DNA of 64,000 nucleotides from the NCBI GenBank assembly GCA_028673005.1, contig CM054114.1, positions 129,848,470 through 129,912,469 of the forward strand, written 5' to 3'. Origin of the DNA: Tanypteryx hageni (taxonomy: Eukaryota > Arthropoda > Insecta > Odonata > Petaluridae). Positions 11,045-24,050 of this stretch are shown here, piece by piece; the first letter of the stretch is position 1, and each line of letters opens with the position of its first letter. A program made the position numbers and the translations under genes. A model generated the notes under the pieces. It was given only the letters and a program-made list of their open reading frames with translations, ran no database searches and had not been told where the DNA came from.

Positions 11045-13840
11045 GGATGTGGTATTTTTATGATAATAGGAGGGACACGTTTGGTGAATTTCATTTTATC
11101 CATTAGGCAAGCTCGATAATTTTTTCTTTAATGGACATATACGAAGTTACGTTTACCTAGGAAACTAATAAATCTACCGCCGAGTCACCCAAATTACTTC
11201 GAACCGGTAAAATTGCTCCGTGACGAAAGCATATGGCGTTTCAAATTAAGAGGCTGCTGGCGTTAAATGCTTGCCGATTTTTCATTATCCCATGCGTAAC
11301 CGCCGCTTAAGGACGGGAACGGGAGTAATTGGGGAAATTGCATCAACTTGGGTCTTGGCACGAGCGGATGCTAGCGGAATAATATTCCTTCTTTCATTTC
11401 TAGCGGTGTTATAACGAGTGCTCTGTCTTTCGGCGAAGGGAAGTTAGAGAAATTAATGCGGTCGACACGTGTCTGCGTGAATTTTGAACGGCAGGCTAAC
11501 ATGGGAAAGGGGGAGAAATGGTGAGCGTGAGACGTGTGCATAGACCGCAGTTCCGTATTTGATCTCAAGGGGAAAGTATGCAATTACTCCGGTTAATCAC
11601 GCAATAAAATATTACAATTTGGCAATGAAAATTGCTGGTGTAGCATCTTCCATATGTAACAGACCAAGAAATAATTTAGCAACCTAAAATTAAAAAGCAA
11701 TTTTTGTATAGCCAAAATTTACATATTACCTGGGTGTTTTCAGTTATAAATCATAAGCTAAAAAGTATTGGATGGATTTTTATTTCACAGATTTCACTAT
11801 GGAAATCATCCTCTATGTTGTTAATCACTTTTTGCATGCGCAATATAACCTATGAAAAATGTTTCAATGTTTATTGCAATTTTCCATGAAGATTTTTAAG
11901 TCAAGTATTTTAGTTATATGATTTTATTTTGTTGAAAGATAAATGCCCCCAAAAATCCATGTTCAAAGTATTTTAATTTATCTTTCCGTTATTACAAATC
12001 TTTACTTTCTCAATAGGTAGTATAGGGGAAAGTATTGTTTTCATGAAAAAAAATCGATTTCGAGATTTCAACGGATATACACGTTTTGATCATTTTCTCG
12101 ATGTGTGACAGTTTTTTGTGGGTGCTCAAACTTAAAAACTATTAATCAGATCAACGCAAAAATCTATAATTAACATGCTTATGACAGTTACAAGAAATGA
12201 TTAGTTTTTGGTAAAGATCAGTCAATCGAAAGTGGGTGTTTACTCTTGTCACATCCGTTTTTTTTTAAACATTTGCTTTAATATTTGATTAGTGTAAAAT
12301 AATACCAGAATAAATGTTATAGGAAATTTAATTTTCTACAACCTTTGTTTGAAATATTTTCCCGTATAATGAATTGTTTAAGAGATATTTAAAAAACTAA
12401 TGTTTAGCTGCCACCACCTACCGACGACTATTGCTCGCAATTGACGCTTAGTTACGTCTTAGTAAATCTCCTTTTTATTTTTTTATTGCTGGAGATTCTT
12501 GGCTATATCCAATACCAGAAGGCTACGGTATGAGTCTATTTCTGTTCCTTGTAATGTCTTTAAATTTTTCTCGCAGTTCCTTAAAATATTCGTTATGGTA
12601 TGGAGAAAGTCATATGGTGACCACATCAGATTATTTATCGGAATCTTTGAAATCGTTATTTCGATGAGCAGATTTACCTTTCCTCTATCCTACTTATTTC
12701 ATCTAGTTTTTTTGTGACAACTGGGTTTATAACTTCCCATCTTTATAAAGCTTTTTTAATCTCCGGTCTCCGATTTCATTCATTCTTGTCCACACACACG
12801 TCCCTCGACACTTTAGTACCTATTATCAAGAGCCTGATCTAAGAAGGGTAAATAACGGATTTTTTTTACAAAACCCACTGCAGCTTATTTATTTATTTGT
12901 AAGATCATTAATCATCATTAACTTGGCAATTAATTAGATAGCTTCGATGAATATCTATTGTGCGACCGGTTTCAAGATTTGTAGCAGAGACAATATTCGT
13001 ACAGATTTTTTAAAATAATCCTACAAGATTTATATTAAGTCAGCTTTTGATAAGTGTAGACTTTTTGAAAATAAGGCTATTAATAGTGAGAATTAAAGAA
13101 AAATTTCCATATTACCTGGATTTTGATACTTTATTATCTAATATAAATGTTTCTTTTCTTCTTATATAAAGTATGCATTATATTATATATAACATATATC
13201 ATTATAATACAAAAGATTTTCTAGAATTGTTATAGATGTGAATTATAGCGTTGTATGGCTATGGATATAACCGACGAGAAAATTCCGGAATCAAATAAAA
13301 TTATTACTTATGGGGTTGTTTTCCTGCTCACCGGTATATTTCAACTTTCCATGAGAAAAATAATGCGATCACTGCAGAGCAATATAAAATTGTGTTTTAA
13401 AATTAGTTTCAGTTGAGATAGGTGTAAAATATTTGAATTGATCAATAGTTAATGGAGTGAAGTTCATTTTTCTTTCGCAAAATTGGATTGTTATCGAAAT
13501 CGTCCCAAAATGCGTTCTTTTTAATTCGAATAAACCTATTTATCAAAGCACTATGCCTTCCTATGGCTATCACATTTACGTTTGAGCTATTACAGGTTTG
13601 CTTGCAAAGCAGGCGATCGAAGCAAGCCGTCGGGTGCTATAACTGCTCAGTTGCAGCTCCAAGTTTAATAAATTCCCTCTTGTTTTACTGCAGCGTCCAA
13701 TGAGCACGCAACGTACCAAAGGCGGCAGGCAAATCGCGATCCATTTGCCGTAAATGCTTTTGAACTTTGATATTTTAAACCATTCATTATCATGCGAAAA
13801 CGTTCCATTTGTCATTCCCGATGTACTAACGATTTATGCA
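11045..13840. other. AT-rich stretch, no features
   Basis: Only short ORFs of 60-79 codons without recognisable domains. I see no repeat copies or RNA genes. Confidence 0.55.
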
Positions 13841-14420
13841 ACCCTTTAAGCGATACGCAAGCATCGGAAACGAAATACATCTAATGGATAACAAATCAAT
13901 CGGCAAAGGTAGAATTTATGCTACCGTAGAGACATCTCTCGGGCGGGAGAGGAAGTATTCAGGAGTTTGGTTCGCTTTAACGAGCTCTGCACGATAGGAT
14001 GCGACGAGAAGAGCGATAAACAATCCGTGGACCGCTGTGTCGAATTAATTTAAGGCCCAACTATTTCTATAAAACGCGTGCGAGTGAGGGGTTAGGGGGA
14101 AGACGACGTTGCACATGGCGGGGGTATCGAATCGGTTCCGTTTTATTGCGAAATAAATCAGCCATATCCGTTTCAATCCTTTACGCATCGCCCACGTTTT
14201 TGAAGAGACCCGCCATTTTTCAGACGCGCACTTTACACACGAGGCGCACCGTTAGACTTGCGCGCGCTTCTTTTTTGTTTTGGCACGCGAGACGGTATTT
14301 TCTTTTGCAACTTGTCTCTCTCTCTTTTTCGACCTCCGGTACTCTTTTCATGCTTTTACGAAATTAGAGGCTCATCCTTCAAGTTTAATTTACGGCCGGA
14401 AAGAGATCTTATAGAGCAAA
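13841..14420. other. CpG-richer patch of unknown role
   Basis: GC content rises here (CGCGTGCGAG, CGCGCGCTTC and similar). An ORF at 14146-14367 is not recognisable. It could be a regulatory region or an untranslated exon. Confidence 0.25.
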
Positions 14421-15301
14421 AATAGTGATGGCTTACCTGCACAAAAGGGGTCTATTTGTAGGTGCGGGGAATTTAGCCTTCTTAACATCGAGATGCGCTG
14501 GCGGTCAAGAATAACTCTCCATACTCTGTTGCCGATGATATAGATCTCTCTCGCTCTGGAGTTGAGGGTAAGCTCAAAGAAGCCGACGTCAAATGTCTTG
14601 GTACTTCAAATCAGGTACTCTCTCAAGCGTTGCTTTGGATCTTTTGTGCCGACATTCTTTTAATTCGTGTGCAGTTAAATGATTAGCAGGTTTAAAACAT
14701 TTCAATTTTAAAGTTTTTAAACAAATCTCTATATAATCCAAATAAATGGTTATATTAATCGTGCCTTATCGCTCCTATTTATGTTATTAACTTTGTTTTC
14801 TGTATTTTTAATCTATTAAAATGAGGTGTTTTTTTACTTCAACGATGCATAGATTTAGTCGAGAAAGACACGTGAAGTCACGGTAATATAATTGCTCCTC
14901 GTTCAAAACGAGAATGATGTGTTTTATCCTATTCTAGTGAAATACTTGACATTACTGGAAACTTCGTCGAATTGTATCAGCAACAAATAAATTTATTCTG
15001 ATAAAGAATAATGCCGAGTGTCGAGATCAATTTCACTTAACACTTTTTAATAATGTAAACATGTGACATCCTGCTCTGTATACCATGAGTATTTATGTTG
15101 AAATGGGTGATAACTGAATTCGAAGCTTAAGTAGCACTGTTAAGCAAGAATAAAAAGTTAGAAAAATTTAGGAAGTATCTTTATACAAAGTGGTTTTCTG
15201 AAACAAAGATTTCGGGATTTGAACACTAACACATAAATACCAATCAGTTATATACGCATCGTTCACTGGTTAACGTAAGATTTATAACGATTATAATTAA
15301 T
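14421..15301. other. Stretch without recognisable features
   Basis: AT-rich. No ORF, repeat or RNA gene was recognised. Confidence 0.55.
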
Positions 15302-15545
15302 CAGGGGCGAATCTAGTTGCATAGCTTAGGGGGTAATAAGATGTCAAATATATTTACTAATTAATATTTATACAAAATTACACCGTCTCATTATTATAAA
15401 TACACAACGTATATTATACACTGCTTATTGTTAGATTTTTGCAAAATATTTCTAGAATGCCTATAATATAAAATAAATTAACTGAAATAATATTTGACGA
15501 AGATTGAACATCTCCCTCTAACGCCCCACTTGTATTCGACATTGT
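15302..15545 (+). mobile_element. Possible truncated hAT-like element
   Basis: The start CAGGGGCGAATCTAG with a following AGGGGGTAA run resembles a common hAT terminus, and CTCCCTCTAACGCCCC near 15513-15527 could be the inverted partner. The expected 8-bp flanking duplication is not clear, so both class and right boundary are tentative. Confidence 0.35.
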
Positions 15546-16135
15546 AATTAACGGCAAAAGTAGAGGTTATACCCATGAATGGAATATAACGTGGCTTTCC
15601 GCCACATATTAGTAGTTATGGGCATAATTGCAACGATCGACGCCTCTAATAGGTTCCCGTTTTATTGTGGGAAAGTTGCACCTGTAATTTATTTGTAAAG
15701 AGGTCGCTATTTTAATTTTGCGCAAATAATATATGTCTAAAAGAGTGTCTCTAATATTATATCGTCCCTACTTAATTATCTGTTATGTACTTAATCGAAG
15801 ATATGATCTGGAAAATTTAGCAATAAATCGAAGTCGTTATTCTCTAGTGTGAATTATCGGGATGGTCGTTTATGTCAGTACGTCACAAAAGCCTAGTTAT
15901 ATTCATAAATTTGATATTTAGAGACGCTAGTTTCACAGAACTTTATATGAAAAATCGCCGAGAAACTAAGTAAATATTTTGTGTGACTGTTTATCGCATG
16001 TGAAGAGACACCCAGTCAATATTTGTTTAATATTTCTTAGATAGAAGTGCCGTCATCTTCCTTGACAGCGGAAAAACCCGAAGGAAGAAAACAAATTTCG
16101 ATTTCTCGCTGAGCTTAACACTAAAAAAAATCCTC
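15546..16135. other. Stretch without recognisable features
   Basis: AT-rich. Nothing supported. Confidence 0.55.
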
Positions 16136-16660
16136 CTATGTCCTCTCGTCTATTTTGAAAATAACCCCTTCTTCAGCCACCCACGCGTGTGCAAAGAAAA
16201 AGGACTCCGAAAAAACTTTTTCCAAAAAACTAGTCCTTAGACCCAATCCAACGCGCACGCGGGCGCACACTTCCGTGAAATCCATCTCCTCTGAAGTAAA
16301 AAAAAGCAAAACGCAAATAAAAACGGACCCTCTGAAAAAAAAATAAATGAACAGAGTTTCCTCTTTTCTCCACCAGAGTGCCGAGCCCTTCTTTCCCTTT
16401 TCATTTCGCCGCCTAAGGAGCCAGTGTTCTCCATCCTCGCCCACGACGGAAAAAATAACTCGTTTCTCTGTCCAAAACGTTGTCTCCTGCGTGTCAGTGG
16501 CTGTCATTCTCGCCTTCACACGATGAAAAGCTATGCGAGGGGCGGGGGAGGAGTGTTTACCCTCTTTTCCGCTCCGTAGAGGATGGCGCTAGAGGGCGTG
16601 AACTTCTGTTTGTGTGCTCAGTGTCTCATTCGTGGGAGTAGGTAGTTGACGGTTTTTGAT
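16136..16660. other. GC-richer patch with a CTCF-like site
   Basis: An unrecognised 127-codon ORF lies on the minus strand at 16136-16519, but overlapping frames are open on both strands, so I do not call a gene. At 16586-16599 GCGCTAGAGGGCGT matches 12 of 14 positions of the commonly cited CTCF core CCRSYAGRKGGCRS. At about 16619 CTCAGTG resembles an arthropod initiator. A promoter or insulator is possible but unproven. Confidence 0.3.
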
Positions 16661-18714
16661 GTGGCTTTCCCTTTCCATCTCGTTGGGGATCAAACTTTTT
16701 TAACTTATTATTTTCTCTCTCTTTTTCTATCTCTCTTTCTCTTGCTTCGTATCTCCATCACTTAATCGTCTCGGTCATATTACTCTTTCACCGAAAGTTG
16801 TATGCGATTCCTCGTGATCAAACATTTTGACGCTTTGCGTTTTTTTTTTATTCCACGTTTTTTTGGAGTGAAGCATCAATTAATCCTTTCTTCTCCATTT
16901 CAGTAAATTTTATTTTTTGGTAAAATTGCAGTAGGGTATTTAAAGATACAAATACCAAAATTAACGGCTATTCTTTGCCGGAGAGGGAAATTTTTCGTTG
17001 ATGTAAAAAATGCGAACAAAGAAATTTAAATATCTAAAAGCGAAAAAAACTCAGACACATTAGTTATTAATTATTTCGCAGTCGTTCAGTAAAAAAATTA
17101 TACAGACGTCTATAAAACAAATAAATGGGCTGAAGTAATTTTACAAATTGAAGTGATTCTTGGAAAAAATAAAAGGAAAGCAAAAAATCATTTGAGCGAT
17201 GTTTTTGATTTTAAGTGGCGATAATCTCCATGCTTTTTTAATTAAACTTCTGCAGGCCTTTAACATACAATGAATATTGTCGATTACCGTGAATGCTTCT
17301 ACTGTTTTGGCGTTTTTCTTGGAAATTTGGTGATTAATTAAACCCAACTTAGGCGTAAAATTTTGCATAACGTATTTCCACATGCATCCTATATGCATGT
17401 TAGGCATCATTTTAGCATATTTCCATAATTTATTTAAAATTCTAAATAATCTAGTTGACTTTTTATCAGTTTAATGTAAAATATTATTTGAAAAGTAACT
17501 TCTCGAAGAAAGAAATATAATACGCCGAAATTGAGCTCTTAATTTCCACAGTGATATTTCCGTTAAGGTTTTCAAAAGGCATTTGGTTCCATTTCACGAA
17601 ATGGCGAAACCTGATCCGAGTCTTACCAGTCAGCCTGTCAGTCGTCGTCTTTTCTTTGTCGCAAGAATTAGCCTATTTATTCCTTTTGGAGGTGACAGTT
17701 ACGCCAAGTCGTTTTGTGACAGGGAAAAAGGATCTGTTGCAACGCGGTTATGTCGAAATGTTGACAAGCGCGACGGACTTTGGACAAACCTACTCGTTCT
17801 GGGGGAGGCGTTTGGAAGGGGAATTTCCCTGAAAAAATGGATGAGACAATTTTTTTCCCGAAAGGTACTCCTATCAGTTGTATATTTTCTACCTTTGGCC
17901 AACATAATCTTTTAGAATCCCACATCGGATCGTATAAATGGGAATGGTTGCCAGATATCGCCTTAAGTGCACGTAAATGTGTGAATGACAAACGTCGACG
18001 CACATGAAGAGTGTCAGAAATTGGCCTAATTTGTTTAGATGATATATTAGTTGCATAACAAATAAATATAAAATCTTTTCTAAGTTAACGTTTCCGGTGG
18101 AGTTATTTTAAAAATCTCTAAATGATTGTTATATTATTAGTTACCTATTATAAATAAAGCCCATACAAAGAGATTCGAAATCAAGCACAGCGTTATCTAA
18201 TTACTCAAACAGTTAACTCCGACAAAAGTGAAACGGATACCATCCGCTCTGACCAAAGTGTTGAATCGCAGCCAAGGCTGACGGAAAAACAATGCTCCTT
18301 CAATTTTAAGGGATTATTCGGGAGGCTACTGAAAGCGCCAGCTGTCAGGGAAGCATAAAGGAGGAAGAGAGTTTGCTGTTCGAATAAACGGAAAGAGATC
18401 ATTGGTTTCTAACCGAACGTAAACTCGGCTAATTTCAATCGCAGATCGCTACTCTCACTGTGGCGGAGTTCAACGACTCAAAGAAGAACTTTGTTGGTTG
18501 TGTTTGGATGATGTCGTTCTCAGCTGAGCGAGAAGAAACGTAATCGAACTAAAGAGAAGTCTCTTCTGGTTTTACAGCGAAAAAGGTGGAGGACACACCA
18601 GAACGGACGGAGGCGAAATTTTTTACGTATATATCTCATCTAAGGTTAAGAAGTTGGGTTTAATTGTTACCGAGTCTGTATGTGATACTTGTCAACAAAC
18701 CAAAAATTATAAGT
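16661..18714. other. Stretch without recognisable genes
   Basis: A segment at 17551-18007 keeps several overlapping frames open on both strands (up to 110 codons), with no recognisable protein. The rest is AT-rich and featureless. Confidence 0.5.
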
Positions 18715-20190
18715 ATTTAAATCAGCGCTGGCAAACGAAAAAAAAACGATTCGTTACGTTTTCCGTTACAGGCAAAAAAGCGATTTCGTTTTTTGTTTCT
18801 TTTTTCGTAACACTAAAATCTACATTTGTTTTCCGTTACGTTTAACATTATAACGAAATAAATCGGTAAAAATTAATGAAGTGTAGTTACTTTTTAATTT
18901 TTTAAGAGGTTACTTATCCACCTTAAATTCGTGCTTCTCATTAAAATACTAATTTATAGGCACTTATATATAAATATATGTTGAGGATCAGGAACGTTTT
19001 TAAGATTTCAAAGTTCTCGATACATTTTTCGTTTTTGATGATCATGTATGAAAATTCGGATTTTCATATTCAACATTTTATATTCAAGTTAATAAACTGA
19101 ACATATATTTAAGACTAAAATATTAGCGTTGTAAAGGTTATGCCCTATATTAGAATTTTTTATAGGTATATAGGTGTACAGAAAGTACACTAAGAACCCA
19201 GGGACCCGTAATTAAATATAATAAAAGGAACTCGTCGGTCGGTTGCACCGAGTGTAACTCGAAGAACATGCTCCTGCTACAGACCTAAAATTTGGTAGAA
19301 TTATCGGTCATCAGATAAAACTAACGACAATTACCCAAATTTCAATATTTGTCCTCTTTAGGGCTCATTTTTGATGTCGTTCTTTCTTTCCATATCCCCC
19401 ATAAGAAATACATGGAAATCATGCATGGGTTTACAATATTACATTTCAAGATTAGTTAGATTTGAGATATTAACTCGGGAATAGCTTTATTTTGTGCATG
19501 GAAGAATAAAGGAAATTGTTTGTCAGACGAAATTTGAAACCACTCCAAATTACCATGAATGAAGGTAATTTTTAGAAAAAATTAGAATCTTTAACAATGA
19601 GGCTATTCAATTGCTGTCGTGAAGAAAAGAATACTATTAAATTTTAATTAATAGCAACATTATTGTGAAGTCTTTAATTTAATGCTTTCAGTTGGATCTG
19701 ACGACGTTCATATGAATTTTTTATTTTGTATTCTATTTCCAACGCAGTTGATAAAAATGAAGAACCGATTTTAAAAATTCTTTAATCTCAGTTGATTAGA
19801 GGGTTTGTCATTTTGATAAGACTTATGCTCGATAGTTATGAATAAAAATTTTTAGTATCGGAAAATACATAAAATTTAATAAAATGAGGATAAAGGATAT
19901 TGACGCGCACCGCCGCAACCCACCGTAAATCGCGAATCCCAACGAGATCTCTCTTCACTTTCAACAGCGCGCTCGTGATCTCTTTCACTGACCGCGTTTA
20001 AGCAACGCTCCCGCTATAGCTAAAAAACGTTCAATATTGTGTCGCGAACGCCATATCTCAACGTCACGTCACTTTATATATTAGTTTTTAATACTTCTTT
20101 TATTTTGCTTTTGAATAGAAATACATGTTAAAATTGAAACATTTTTTTCTAAAATAGCTAGCTCCTACGTGCGCTTGCTAGCGTGGAGTT

Positions 20191-20540
20191 TAAATAAATA
20201 CGTTTGATAAGCAAAATTCTATGATAAAAATTGAAATCTTTATTTATTTTCGCAGAAAATAGTACAAATCCCGCGCCAATAGTAAGATTCCCTTCTTTTA
20301 ACACTTAAAGAAAAAGCACTACATGGTGGATTTTGCATTTCTTTTGTAAACTGAATGAGAGGAAAATTTCTGGAATCGAACTCGCGCCTTAAATATCAGA
20401 AAAAATTTCCTCGACAGGTCGTCCCCAGTGGTCAAAGATATCCACCAAATACCATGAAAATCGCTCAATCGCTTCAAATGTTAAAAGGGGGTCAGAAGGA
20501 CAACGACGAAACAATAAGCTTATTTTACATTCCGGAATGT
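20191..20540 (-). repeat. Dispersed repeat family, copy 2, inside the hAT element
   Basis: It is homologous to 117-482 in the same orientation. Both share the GATAAGCAAAA start, AAAATAGTACAAA, the ATGAAAATCG block, TTCAAATGTTAA and a CATTCCGGAATG-type end. On the minus strand AGTTCGATTCC (near 20371-20381) is an excellent match to a pol III B box. Its position inside the hAT suggests it inserted there, or was carried along. Confidence 0.58.
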
Positions 20541-20654
20541 TCGGTAAAATGCACGATTAAATGCTTTTTCAGAGCATTATTTTGATGCTAGCTTTGAAAA
20601 TTATAATGACCAAAATTGTCCTTATTTACAGCAAGAACAAGAAATATGTGAAAG

Positions 20655-20840
20655 TTTGAAATAATATCAGGAGATGGAGGAATGGGAAAAATTATAGAGA
20701 AAATGGATAGGGGAAGAGAGAGGGGGGAAGGGAGAGCATGGGGAGGGAAACAGACATGTGTGATGTAAACTGAGGGAGGAGTAAGACTGCAAGAGGAAGA
20801 CATGTGGGTTAGAGAGAAATGGAAAGCGAGCAGAAGCGTA
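20655..20840 (+). repeat. Purine-rich low-complexity run
   Basis: Strong G/A bias (GAGAGAGGGGGGAAGGGAGAG and similar). It keeps a minus-strand frame of 120 codons open, which is composition only. Confidence 0.6.
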
Positions 20841-22016
20841 AAAGTTTCGACATTGTATGAGGCATAAAATAGAATTAAATTAAAAAATATATAAAAATAT
20901 ATGGGCACTAGTTTGCAAATAAGGGATAAGATAGTAAAATAACATTCCATTAGGCGTTGCTGAGTTTATCCTAATTCATTAAAAAATCAGATACTCCCTT
21001 CCTATGCAGATGGCGGACATTGCTGTCTTCAGAATCGAACTCAGTATTCAATAGTTATAAAACGGAAAGTTTTAATATAATGACGAAGAAAGCCGCCACA
21101 CTAAATTACTTGACTTGAATTAATAATAAACAAAATATAAAATTGAAATATGTATGAAAATGGGACTTACTTCTTCAACACTGAATGAACTTCATTTTTC
21201 TTACGGCTGTCAAAAAGTCTCCCTGTGACCGTTTTCGGTATTTTGAAATAAACTGAAATTGTTAATTAGTCTTCATTTCCAGGGAACAATAACTATCCAC
21301 TGTTACTATAAGCGTCTCATAATAATAATAGATATGAAGTAATACTGACCTCCGACGGAAGATGACAACACGTTCGAATTGTAGATTCACTTCGACCTTT
21401 CTCAAATACCCTGTTAAGTTAGACTGACGAACATTGGATAGAATTCGAGATTGGAGGGGATGATGGGATTGAAACTTGCAGAGCATTGACCTTTAAAAGA
21501 GGAAAAACCCACTCTGGTGTAATATCTAAAAGAATGTTTTCAAAGTAAGAGGCACTGTGGCGGAGGATATGGAATGGTAGAGCTCCCTAACTACAAGCGG
21601 CACAGTTATTGGAGCTTCCTTCCTCATCCTCCACGCTCCTTATCTCGTGCTTCATGGAGAAGAATTAATACCAGGGAATCATTCCTTTCACAATTGGAAG
21701 GAAAACCCAAAGGACAATCGGTAGTGGACAGGATAGTGCTTCTTTCGCGACAACTGGCGCAGCGGGGGACAAGCAAAACCGTGGAAAGGAATTTCAGGCC
21801 AATTTCCCTTGCTCAAGACACGCCGTCTGGGACGAATGCCACTAGAACATAACCCTTTACCGTCTGTTAACGAAATTCATTTTTTCGTTTTCATTAATTA
21901 AGTTTTCCGTTACAGCAATGTGAAAAATTTCTTTAATGTTTCTCGTTAAGTTAATCGAAAATAATTCCGTTATTTCTTTATTTAGTTACGTTACGTTTTC
22001 CAGCGCTGATTTAAAT

Positions 22017-22600
22017 ACATACACCTAATTTTTAAAAATATTCCTACTTTCATTCATGAAAAGAGTAAAGATGGATCCACGCAAATTCATTCTTTGAAGT
22101 AAAACAGATAAGTAAGATGACACAATGAGAATATTTATAATTAAATTAACCGAACCCAATTCTCATAATAGTATCAGTGAAACGTTCTCATTTTATTACA
22201 ACCAAAATGTAAAGCAGCATGAAGATGTAGTTTAGTGAAAAATATTGAACTGACTAGGGTCGAATTGAAAGTATGTGCAGATAACTTTTTAAATGCAAAA
22301 TAAAATTTTATCCTCGGAATTAATTTTTTAAGGACGAGTTACTATTTATTTAGATTTAGATTTAGACTTAGCGCGTTGAAACATTAGTTTGAATAAAAAA
22401 ATTTTCCAATAATGTTTGAGAGGAATATCTTGAACGAGACTCGTTTTAATAAAATTGCGAAAAAGGCAACAAAAATACGTTGAAAAATTATGTGACGAAA
22501 GTGGAGTCTACATATCGAATCAAAAAGGAACTTCGAGAGAAATGGGCAACGCTTATTGAGTAGAGAAAAATTGGTGGAAAACAGTTTAATTTAATATATG
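22017..22600. other. AT-rich stretch, no features
   Basis: Nothing recognisable between the two hAT elements. Confidence 0.55.
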
Positions 22601-22608
22601 GTCTAGAA

Positions 22609-24050
22609 CGGGGCTCTCCCAAGTACGGCCTGCGAGCCGCATTCGACCCGCGAGCCTGCAAGAAGTATTTTAACATTTTTTTCAGATATTTTTCTCACAA
22701 AACATAACAATCAAGGCGTTCAGGAATTGCAAATGCGACTAATGAAATATGTATGTACCTACAAATGCGCCTGATATTCATTATAGTATGTAATCAAATT
22801 TTCTTTGTACCACAATTTTGTTCCGAACATTACAAGATTTCAGTTCTCATCACGCTGAGCACACTTGGTTTCTTTCATTATACGTTAAGCGGTTGTGTGC
22901 TTTATTGCCCGTTTTTACTTCTAGGTAATTCCATTACTGGAGTAAGATTTGGGATATATTTTACTTGATAAAATAATTCTCCATTTATCCGACTCCGATT
23001 CATGTCCAGTGAAAAAATAAAAGATCGGACATATCGGAAAATTTCCCGGAAAAATCGAAATTTACTCAATTCGCTATACCATTTTTAATACAAAAATAGT
23101 ATAGATCTGTTTATTGGGCACCTGTTTTAAAAAAATTCGGCCTTGAGAGTCTGGCCTGCAAGCATAGAATTTATTGGCCAATTGGCCCACTTGTAAAAAA
23201 GTTTGGCCCCAGGTTTGAAACGGTGGTGGCCAAAGTGGATGCCGCACCTGATTATAGGAAGTGCCGCGCTAATAAATGCTAAAAAAATAAACCTATTATT
23301 TGGAAATGTTGTAAGTTATTAGATCATTAGTTATTCCTCTAAAAAATAAAAAAATGTGTATTATTCGGTTATTCCGGACTTCTTTTGAAAAATAATTTTT
23401 GACATTTTAATTATTTCACAAATAGATAATATATTATGAAAATGTAAATATACATTTTATTTTTCAATGGGGGCTCCTGTTTTTTTATAATAGGGCTATA
23501 CCTGTTTATGGTTTGTTTGTGTCGTTTAGAAACTTTTCGTTATTATCCTCTAATCATTCAATTGTAAAAATGAGTAAATGAATCCAAGGCACATATTTTA
23601 TAACAATGAATTTATGGGATCTTCCAAAAAGTGAAGGATAAGCGGAAAATGGAACGAATCCAACGCCTAACCACTTAACCCGACCCGAGAGGAGAAAATA
23701 GAACGAATCCAACCCCCAACCACTTAACTCAACCCGGGTAAAGAAAATGGAAGGAATCCAACCCCTAACCACTTAACCCAACTCGGAGGAGGAAAATGGA
23801 ACGAATTTAATCCCAGCAACTTATCTTGGATTCGGGTACTAGGGTACAATGAAAATATTATAGAATTTTTAATAGGGGTTCGGGATAAACGAATAGTACC
23901 AAAAATTGATGTGTTACTTAAAACTGAATGAATACAAGCGTTTTAATGCCTTGGCGTATAAATACATAACCTTGTTTCAAGGTGGAGGACTGCAAAATTC
24001 CGTTAATCATTGAAAGTATACCGATCCAACATTAATTTTGGGAACCACTG
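22609..24050. mobile_element. Degenerate hAT element (about 1.44 kb)
   Basis: The left end CGGGGCTCTCCCAAGTACGG opens into a GC-rich GGCCTGCGAGCCGC block. The right end is complementary to CAGTGGTTCCCAAAAT. The termini agree at about 9 of 15 positions. The flanks 22601-22608 (gtctagaa) and 24051-24058 (gtctaaaa) match at 7 of 8 positions, which is the main support for treating this as one unit. A second GGCCTGCAAGC block occurs near 23153. The interior is non-coding and includes a 49-bp tandem repeat. An alternative is two unrelated decayed termini. Confidence 0.5.
23641..23825. repeat. Minisatellite, 49-bp period, about 3.7 copies
   Basis: The motif GAACGAATCC recurs at 23652, 23701, 23750 (GAAGGAATCC) and 23799 (GAACGAATTT), exactly 49 bp apart. 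Each is followed by AACC..TAACCACTTAACCC and a GAGGAGGAAAATG-type segment. The overlapping minus-strand ORF (23554-23772) reflects the repeat. Confidence 0.9.

Larger units (their letters stand above)
18723..22008. mobile_element. Large hAT element (3286 bp), apparently without transposase
   Basis: The left end CAGCGCTGGCAAACG and the right end (complement of CAGCGCTGGAAAACG) form a 15-bp TIR with one mismatch. The flanks 18715-18722 and 22009-22016 are identical (atttaaat), the 8-bp duplication expected of hAT insertion. Both ends carry repeated GTTACGTTTTCCGTTAC-like motifs (for example near 18753-18770, 18829-18842, 21902-21914, 21985-22000), which resemble the subterminal arrays bound by hAT transposases. 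The length would suit an autonomous element, but the longest frames inside are under 125 codons and none is recognisable, so the gene is absent or destroyed. A dispersed repeat copy lies inside. Confidence 0.88.

Noticed and set aside
17551..18007. Possible gene from several long overlapping frames
   Set aside because: Frames are open on both strands at once and none has a recognisable motif.
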